Source: HyVt-477 sp965224605
GTDB taxonomy: Bacteria > Pseudomonadota > Gammaproteobacteria > Thiotrichales > Thiotrichaceae
Assembly: GCA_965224605.1 (NCBI GenBank)
Contig: CBDCZP010000006.1
Coordinates: 248,001-312,000 of the forward strand
Direction: 5' to 3'
Length of the DNA stretch: 64,000 nucleotides
Under the pieces are notes generated by a model. It did no database searches. It was not told the DNA's origin and saw only the letters and a list, made by a program, of their open reading frames with translations. Of the stretch, positions 58,137 to 64,000 are shown in pieces. Position numbers and translations under genes: made by a program. Each line of letters begins with the position of its first letter. The stretch's first letter is position 1.

Positions 58137-60293
58137 CTAGTAGTCATCAATTACGGGAATATCTACAGTAGGTGTGTTATTACGCTGCTGTTTGCTAATG
58201 GGTTTAGCCTTGCGCACTTTTGCCGTGGGCAGCTTTTTACTAGCCTTCCTATTTGTACTAGCTTTCTTGTTGCTTAGAGGCACTATTATCGTATTTTTCC
58301 TTGTTGTAGATGGCTTTGTTGTAGATGGTTTTGTTACTACATCTTTTAATTGAGGAAAAACATCGGGTCGATGTTGTAACGTCCCTCTTCTAAGAATTTT
58401 ACTACTCTTTTGTCGACGTTGTATTTTCGAGTATTTTTCTTTGGTATAAACACTGGAAGTCAAATGGTCACGCAAGATCACAGGATGAATAAATACCATT
58501 AAGTTTTGTTTTTCTTTGCTGGTTGTATCATGACGAAACAATCTGCCAACAACAGGCAAACTTCCTAGTACAGGGACTTTCTCCTGAGTGTCCCGGAAGG
58601 TATCCTCAATCAACCCTCCTAACACTAATACTGCCCCGTCTTCCACCATAACATTCGTTGTAATAGAGCGTTTATTCGTGATTAAATCAGAAGCGCTGGC
58701 GTTACTTGCGGCTAAACTAGATACCTCCTGGAAGATGGCTAGCCTAATGCTGGTGCCCTCATTAATTTGCGGTGTGACTCTAAGCGTTAAACCCACATCC
58801 TGACGCTGGATGGTCTGGAAAGGATTATTAGCCGTTGCACCTCCATTGCCTCCCGAGCTAGAAAATGAACCTGTGATCAGGGGGACATTCTGTCCGACAA
58901 TAATCTCGGCTTCTTCATTATCCATCGTGACTAACGTGGGGGTCGATAAGATATTCGTTGCTCCATCTGATGAAAGAGCATCAAGTAGCCCCACAAACTG
59001 TCTTCCACCGATAGTTGCTCCAACTCCAAGAAAAGCACCTGGGGCAAGCGATGTACCCCCTGACGCTACTAAGCTTCCAATGCTATTGCCACCCGCGCCC
59101 GCAAAACTAGAAACCCCGATGGGGCCTGTTTTATCATTATCCGCGCCTAGTCCGTTAAAGCCAAACTGCACCCCTAGGGTCGCTGATAAATTCGTGCTAA
59201 CCTCTGCCACAATAGTCTCTATCATGACTTGTGCGCGTCGTACATCTAGCTTGCTTATAACCCGTCGCAAGTTGGCAAGGGTCTCTGGTTCAGCAGTGAT
59301 AATTAATGAATTACTGGCATCATCAGCTTGAATGTCTACACCGTTACTGCTTCCCGTTGAGACACTAGATTGTTTTGCTGTTTTTGCTTTTCCGTCTTTA
59401 TTGGCTACAACACCTGTCTTGGAAAGACCTTGCAAAACATTGACCAAGTCGGTGGCTTTGGCATATCGTAAATAAATAACTTTCGTATTGCCTTCATTTT
59501 TTCTGGGAACATCCAGTTTTTTTACAATGTCCTGAATACGTTGGCGGGTAGAATCATCACCAGAAACTAATAAGCTATTAGTACGTTCATCGGCTGAAAC
59601 AATATTTCCTGACTTAACTAGTTTACTCGAACCAGCAGCCGCTTTATTCAACCCCTGAATAGTTTGAACCACTTTTTTTGCATCCGCATACCTTAACGGA
59701 ATAACCGTAATATGCTTTTCATTTGAGCGATCCATGCGTTTAATGATTGCAGTAAGCCGTTCAAGGTCTGAAGCCCTACCTGACATAACAACGGAGTTAC
59801 TTTCTGCATGATGCTGTATTTGTACATTTCTGGAAAGTGGGCGCAATGCACTTACAATGGATAAAGAACCTACGTTTTTAATAGGAACCAGTCGGGTGAC
59901 CAGCCTTTCGGAAGGTTCATGTTTTGGGTTTTCAATAATGGGATGGGTTTCTTGCTTGGCGATGTTGGCCGGCACGACCTTAGTAATGTTTCCGGTTTCA
60001 ATTACCGCATAACCATGAACCTGTAACACGGACAAGAAAGTATCATAAAGCTCTTCATCGGATAATTCTCGATTGGTAATGACCGAGACATTGCCGCCTT
60101 TCACCCGTGGGTCAATAATGAAATTTTTGCCCGTTAATTTAGAAACGACACCTATTAACGTCCGGATGTCGGTATCAGCTAGATTTAGTTGTGCTGCTCC
60201 TTCTGCGAAAACGACCTTATTAGTCGACATCAGAAGTAGTATTAGCCCCATCAGTACTGTTCGTCTAAGTGGCTGAGAAATAGTATTTATCAT
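58137..60293 (-). CDS. gspD: type II secretion secretin GspD
   Basis: 718 residues with a signal peptide. N0 domain (LNLADTDIRTLIGVVSKLTGKNFIIDPRVKG), repeated N1-N3 domains (VIPLRYADAKKVVQTIQGL; KVIYLRYAKATDLVNVLQGL), and the secretin domain with VPVLGSLPVVGRLFRHD at ~570. The ~100-residue C-terminal tail is basic and Ser/Thr/Lys-rich (TKPSTTKPSTT repeat), an unusual extension beyond the secretin core. Forms the outer-membrane pore. First gene of gspDEF. Confidence 0.94.
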   Translation of the reverse strand: MINTISQPLRRTVLMGLILLLMSTNKVVFAEGAAQLNLADTDIRTLIGVVSKLTGKNFIIDPRVKGGNVSVITNRELSDEELYDTFLSVLQVHGYAVIETGNITKVVPANIAKQETHPIIENPKHEPSERLVTRLVPIKNVGSLSIVSALRPLSRNVQIQHHAESNSVVMSGRASDLERLTAIIKRMDRSNEKHITVIPLRYADAKKVVQTIQGLNKAAAGSSKLVKSGNIVSADERTNSLLVSGDDSTRQRIQDIVKKLDVPRKNEGNTKVIYLRYAKATDLVNVLQGLSKTGVVANKDGKAKTAKQSSVSTGSSNGVDIQADDASNSLIITAEPETLANLRRVISKLDVRRAQVMIETIVAEVSTNLSATLGVQFGFNGLGADNDKTGPIGVSSFAGAGGNSIGSLVASGGTSLAPGAFLGVGATIGGRQFVGLLDALSSDGATNILSTPTLVTMDNEEAEIIVGQNVPLITGSFSSSGGNGGATANNPFQTIQRQDVGLTLRVTPQINEGTSIRLAIFQEVSSLAASNASASDLITNKRSITTNVMVEDGAVLVLGGLIEDTFRDTQEKVPVLGSLPVVGRLFRHDTTSKEKQNLMVFIHPVILRDHLTSSVYTKEKYSKIQRRQKSSKILRRGTLQHRPDVFPQLKDVVTKPSTTKPSTTRKNTIIVPLSNKKASTNRKASKKLPTAKVRKAKPISKQQRNNTPTVDIPVIDDY

Positions 60294-60742
60294 AGTTGTA
60301 GTTTTTAATCTTCTATCTGTACGTGTAGGTTCGTATAGGTTCCGTATAGCTTTCTGTGTTCAAATGCCCATTTAATAGCACACGCTACTCTATTTCACAG
60401 CGTAAGATTCACAACGCAAGTGTTAGAAACCCACAGTCAGTGGATGGCATACCAGCATGACTAATATTCTAGCATCAAATTGAACAAGATATTGTCTAAC
60501 CTTCCATCAAACGTTAATTTCACCGTTAAATCAAGGCAATTATTGATTATTTCAAAAGAAAATATGTGGATACGAGCTTCTTGTAAACCTACACATGAAT
60601 CTAGTTATCTTCGAACAATGACAATCTTTTTGCAATCCATCAAATATGACTGATGGAAGTTTAAAGAGTGAAAAGAGCGCTACATAGGCAGCGCCCTGAG
60701 ATTGTCGAAGGGCCGGAAGTCTGAACTATGCACTATGTAAAC
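60294..60742. other. 449-bp intergenic region upstream of gspD
   Basis: No gene recognised. A weak hairpin CCATCAAATATGACTGATGG lies near 60637-60656. It would hold the gspD promoter on the minus strand, but no convincing -35/-10 pair stands out. Confidence 0.5.
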
Positions 60743-61039
60743 TTATTCTTCTGGTTCCCCACCATGATGCGGTGGTCCGCCTTCAGGTGCACAGATGAGT
60801 TCTGCTCTATCATGTGGTGGAATAATACAAGTTCCTTCTATTTTATCATCTCTAGGTGTTATGAAATTGCAGGATTCAGTCTCGGATTTGTCAGCACAGG
60901 CTTCAATAGCTTCTGGTGGAGGACCTCGATGTCCACCTTTGCCACCATTCTCTGGTTTTGCGGTTGCTACGTTGGACATTGTTATCAGCAAACTGATTCC
61001 AGACAATATGATAAATTTCTTTGTATTTTTAAATGACAT
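60743..61039 (-). CDS. small secreted Gly/Pro/His- and Cys-containing protein
   Basis: 98 residues with a signal peptide (KFIILSGISLLITMSNVATA). The mature part has GGKGGHRGPPPEAIEACADK, then ETESCNF, GTCIIPP and AELICAPEGGPPHHGG: four cysteines and His-Gly-Pro-rich ends. This layout occurs in a widespread family of small exported proteins of unknown role; metal binding is suggested by the His/Cys content but not shown. Monocistronic. Confidence 0.7.
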   Translation of the reverse strand: MSFKNTKKFIILSGISLLITMSNVATAKPENGGKGGHRGPPPEAIEACADKSETESCNFITPRDDKIEGTCIIPPHDRAELICAPEGGPPHHGGEPEE

Positions 61040-61275
61040 TGCAAATTCCTCTTGTAAGAAACACTAGTATGACAAAGAAACAAGCAAATAGTGTGAGGGA
61101 AATGTGAAATCTATTGATGGGTTTAAAATATCTTCGGGATGTGGCATAAAATATTAGATTTTATTATTATAAGTCTAAAATAGACAAAATATTTTTTAAC
61201 CCTCCGTAACTATCCGATTAACCGTTATACTAACCGTATTATTAAGTTACGTATTCACTCTTTGATGGAATTTTT

Positions 61276-61506
61276 ATGAAATACAGCTCTGAACAACTAG
61301 ACGAAATAAATGCGCTCATGCTATTTGATATCCAAAACCCTCTAGACGGTATCAAGGCGCACAGTAATGCAAACCCGGAAACGATTGCAGCCGTTGGACG
61401 TTTATTTGAAAAAGGTCTGATTACTCAGGTGGATGGTGGCTATTTAACAGACTCTGGAAAGAAAACGGCCGAACATACCCATGCTTTAGCGGGATTATTG
61501 AAATAA
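61276..61506 (+). CDS. TIGR02647 family protein
   Basis: 76 residues. FDIQNPLDGIKAHSNANPETIAAVGRLFEKGLITQVDGGYLTDSGKKTAEH matches the pattern of a small family known from Pseudomonas and other gammaproteobacteria (LFEKGLITQVDGGYLT is the strongest part). The fold resembles a winged helix. Cytosolic, function unknown. Stands alone. Confidence 0.85.
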   Translation: MKYSSEQLDEINALMLFDIQNPLDGIKAHSNANPETIAAVGRLFEKGLITQVDGGYLTDSGKKTAEHTHALAGLLK

Positions 61507-61615
61507 CTTTAATAATAAGCTGTTTATGTGAAACCAATCACAGCATTATTCTATAAACCTACTATTCTTCTATACTCCATATTTCATGGAAATAGTAATC
61601 AATAAGTAGGATTCA

Positions 61616-63790
61616 ATGAATTATTCTCCTCCGTATGCAAGATGCCTATTGCTGTCAGCTTTACTTTCAACAAGCCTGATGTTTTCCACTTCAATATTTG
61701 CAGAAGCTGTCATTACCGAACTGAAAGATGCGGCAATCCTAATTGTAGGTACTAAGAAACCCACGGCTGTTTGTGGTGTTGCCGGTTCTTCTAAATCGGC
61801 ATCGTGCCCAGATAATGCTTTTCCTGTTGCGGATCGTTTTCTTTTGGCTGTCGCGAAAAATAATAAAGCACTTGCCCAGCGACTCTTGCAGCAAGGTGTT
61901 GCTATCAACTATCGCTCACAGAATCGTGTTGTGATTAATCGCGTCAATGTTCGTGCGGACAAGGTGAATCAATTCTTGGCGGGAGGGAAGCGTTATCAAT
62001 ACGCTAGCGGAACTGCCTATGATATCGCTTTATCACAAAGTAATGCGGACATGGTGAAATGGCTATTACAGCGAGGCGCAAATCCAGCCGCAGGTTATTT
62101 TAAACATCGCATTGAAAATACCCATTTCGCTAATAATTATCCATCCTCTTACCTTCTTTTACCCTTTCATGAACGCGCCAAAATAGTTTCTGTTGGATTG
62201 TTACTTGCGATGGCTGTTGAAGAAAACGATGTTAAAAAGGCAGAACGTCTGTTGAGTATTGAACCCCGGTCTATTCACTACCAAGGAAATAGTTTGTTAC
62301 CCAAAACATTGCGTTTAGGAAAATGGCAATTGGCTCGGCTCATTATCAATAGAGGTAAAGATGTGGATCAATTGGCGAATTTTTCCACTATGCTTTTTAC
62401 CCCTCTATATAGTAAGCCGACGAATTATTCCATCTTTGAAGCCTTGCTTCGCCACGCCCACAACCGCAAGAATTTTAACTATCAACCCTATCTGGTAAAA
62501 GCGCTTGCCAAAAAAGATGCCCATGCTTTGCAGATGTTAGTTAGCTCTGGCGCTGATCTGAATCCTAAAGATCAAAAAGCACCTTTATTCATCGCCGCGG
62601 ATAAAAATGATGTCCAAACCATTAAATTTTTACTTCAGTTAGGCGCTGATCCCAACATTCAATTTAGTGGCAGTAGCTTATTGCATAATGCCATTAGTAG
62701 CGAAAAACAGGAGTTAGCTAAAGCGTTGCTCGATGGTGGCGCCAATGTGAATGCCAAGGGCATCAGTGAGCGCACCCCTATCCATATCGCTATCCATAAA
62801 AAAGATCCGAGCTTGACCAAGCTGCTGATCAAATACAAAGCCAACATCCATGAAATAGACAGCCGTAAAGACACCTTGTTACATATCGCTGTACGTGAAG
62901 ATAAACCGGAGATAGCCAAGCAGTTATTGCAAGCCGGCACAAAAATAAATGCCAAGAATAACGCGAATGAAACACCTTTTCAGATCGCTATACGTGATAG
63001 TAAATTAGCAATGTCTCGTGTGTTAATTGGGGCAGGTGCGCAAGTAAATGTAAAAGACAGTCGAGACAGGACGCCGCTAGACATTGCAATGAACAAAAAA
63101 GATTTGGCGTTTGTGAAATTACTCATTCATGCAAGAGCTAACATTAATGATGAAGATAGTAGTGAGAATACACCACTGATCAGAGCGGTTCAGCAGGTCA
63201 AAATACCGCTGATGAAAATGTTGCTTAATGCGGGTGCAGATGTGAATCATGCCAATCGCTTTAAAGATACTGCCTTGCATATCGCGACTACAAAAGTGGA
63301 TTTGAATATGATGCGTTTATTGTTACAAAAAGGCGCAAAGGTAAATGAGCGTAATAGCAGCAAGCGAACCCCCCTACACATTGCCGTCGAGAAAAAACAT
63401 CTCGCTATGGTCAATCTATTAATGCAACACAAGCCCAATCTCAGAATCGCCGATAGTTATGGACGCACGCCTTTGCATATTGCTGTTCGTGAAAAGAATC
63501 TACCCATCACTAATTTATTCCTACAGGCTGGTTCAACGCCCAATACGGTTGACACCTTTGGAAACACACCGCTATTTGATGCGTTATATTGGCGCAAGGT
63601 ACAAATCGCCCGTGCTTTGATTAAGCGGGGAGCTCATGTAAATGTTGCCAATGATAGTAGTCGAACACCGCTTGATATTGCTCTTTCTAAAGGGCTTCGA
63701 GGGATCGCAAACACCATGCTTCAAGCAGGTGCGAAAACCGGTGCAGAACTAGGTTCCGCAGGAGCGCTACGAGTAAAGTTGTTAAAATAA
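61616..63790 (+). CDS. secreted ankyrin-repeat protein
   Basis: 724 residues with a signal peptide (LLLSALLSTSLMFSTSIFAEA). From ~75 to ~715 it consists of ankyrin repeats of ~33 residues; clear ones carry RTPLHIA, NTPLIRA or DTALHIA motifs with following LL..GA.VN. Repeats in ~330-700 are regular; those before ~300 are diverged and have longer inserts. A Cys pair (CGVAGSSKSASC) precedes the repeats. Probably periplasmic, for protein binding. A hairpin terminator follows. Confidence 0.93.
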   Translation: MNYSPPYARCLLLSALLSTSLMFSTSIFAEAVITELKDAAILIVGTKKPTAVCGVAGSSKSASCPDNAFPVADRFLLAVAKNNKALAQRLLQQGVAINYRSQNRVVINRVNVRADKVNQFLAGGKRYQYASGTAYDIALSQSNADMVKWLLQRGANPAAGYFKHRIENTHFANNYPSSYLLLPFHERAKIVSVGLLLAMAVEENDVKKAERLLSIEPRSIHYQGNSLLPKTLRLGKWQLARLIINRGKDVDQLANFSTMLFTPLYSKPTNYSIFEALLRHAHNRKNFNYQPYLVKALAKKDAHALQMLVSSGADLNPKDQKAPLFIAADKNDVQTIKFLLQLGADPNIQFSGSSLLHNAISSEKQELAKALLDGGANVNAKGISERTPIHIAIHKKDPSLTKLLIKYKANIHEIDSRKDTLLHIAVREDKPEIAKQLLQAGTKINAKNNANETPFQIAIRDSKLAMSRVLIGAGAQVNVKDSRDRTPLDIAMNKKDLAFVKLLIHARANINDEDSSENTPLIRAVQQVKIPLMKMLLNAGADVNHANRFKDTALHIATTKVDLNMMRLLLQKGAKVNERNSSKRTPLHIAVEKKHLAMVNLLMQHKPNLRIADSYGRTPLHIAVREKNLPITNLFLQAGSTPNTVDTFGNTPLFDALYWRKVQIARALIKRGAHVNVANDSSRTPLDIALSKGLRGIANTMLQAGAKTGAELGSAGALRVKLLK

Positions 63791-63830
63791 TCTGCTTTAG
63801 TTCTACTTGTATTTGGTTTCTTGAGGGATC

Positions 63831-63854
63831 TGCTTCCTTTGGAAGCATGTTTTA
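63831..63854 (+). terminator. terminator-like hairpin after the ankyrin gene
   Basis: TGCTTCC-TTT-GGAAGCA followed by TGTTTTACTGTGTTTT, 40 bp after the stop codon. Confidence 0.55.
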
Positions 63855-63868
63855 CTGTGTTTTAGCAG

Positions 63869-63915
63869 AGCTATTAAACCCGTCCTTAGCAGAAAGAAGG
63901 ACGGGCTTAATAGCT
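63869..63915. terminator. bidirectional terminator between the ankyrin and DsrC/TusE-like genes
   Basis: AGCTATTAAACCCGTCCTT (63869-63887) pairs with AAGGACGGGCTTAATAGCT (63897-63915), 19 bp with one mismatch. It lies just before the stop of the minus-strand gene at the right edge. Confidence 0.8.
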
Positions 63916-63921
63916 TGTTGA

Positions 63922-64000
63922 CTAGCTACAGCCTTTAGGTCGAGGTAATCCACCAATCTTGTTAGCTGATTTGATTAAACCGCCCTTTGGGAAAAACTTG
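63922..64000 (-). CDS. DsrC/TusE family sulfur-relay protein, C-terminal end only (5' end outside window)
   Basis: The visible 25 residues read KFFPKGGLIKSANKIGGLPRP then KGCS and stop. This matches the C-terminal arm of DsrC/TusE proteins (typically FP-GPAK-ACKIAGLPKPTGC). The penultimate cysteine is kept; the upstream cysteine of two-cysteine DsrC aligns with Asn here, so this would be a single-cysteine TusE-like or paralogous form. Only the end is visible, so the assignment rests on this arm. Confidence 0.7.
   Translation of the reverse strand, partial: KFFPKGGLIKSANKIGGLPRPKGCS

Noticed and set aside
58810..59331. 173-codon open frame antisense to gspD
   Set aside because: Shadow frame; gspD is unmistakable on the other strand.

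Overview
The window looks like chromosome of a free-living gammaproteobacterium with a sulfur-based lifestyle. Evidence includes a DsrE2-type protein, three rhodanese proteins, a SulP anion transporter, the C-terminus of a DsrC/TusE-family protein at the right edge, and a proteobacterial phosphoribulokinase. The gene neighbourhoods pilT-pilU/yggS-proC-yggT, rpmA-rplU/obgE-proB and rpsF-rpsR-rplI are typical of this class. A Thiotrichales-like sulfur oxidiser is my best guess, by inference only: E. coli also has a phosphoribulokinase homologue, so that gene does not prove CO2 fixation. No plasmid, prophage, CRISPR or tRNA signal was found.

Layout. 1-4 kb: end of a nucleotidyltransferase-fold gene facing a 1204-residue caspase/lipase-like fusion. 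4-7 kb: rimO and a phosphoribulokinase gene, divergent across a 635-bp gap holding four DnaA-box matches. 7-13 kb: three tandem PilT-family ATPases divergent from yggS-proC-yggT, then a 3D-domain protein. 13.5-18.5 kb: a tandem glycine riboswitch controlling gcvT-gcvH-(terminator)-gcvP. 18.8-24 kb: secreted trypsin-like protease, FHA membrane protein, SDR enzyme, a lysozyme-like lipoprotein and a transglutaminase-like membrane protein. 24-38 kb: housekeeping genes (proB, obgE, rpmA, rplU, argD, argF, rplI, rpsR, rpsF, hemE, a yqeY-type gene, rpsU, a bamE-like gene, pheA), a DUF255 protein, a likely small RNA and a nested repeat.

38-50 kb: HIT and GIY-YIG proteins, a FGE-like plus phytase-like secreted pair, then a compact six-gene minus-strand operon (RraA-like, two ATP-grasp ligases, LDH2-like protein, flippase, GH43-like/formyltransferase-like protein), followed by ApbE and IMPACT genes. 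50-55 kb: sulfur cluster (rhodanese-MBL fusion, rhodanese, SulP, DsrE2, rhodanese). 55-60 kb: type II secretion gspD-gspE-gspF. 60-64 kb: small secreted protein, TIGR02647 protein, secreted ankyrin protein and the edge DsrC/TusE-like gene.

The best candidate for an undescribed system is the operon at 40857-47848. It has the parts to make an acid, ligate it through ATP-dependent amide or peptide bonds and export a decorated surface polymer, and its LDH2-like member has lost the family's usual catalytic histidine motifs. Other notable items are the caspase-hydrolase fusion, a DnaA-box cluster away from replication genes, a MITE-like repeat family with one copy split by a second element with a 4-bp target duplication, and a leader promoter followed at once by a terminator before argD.
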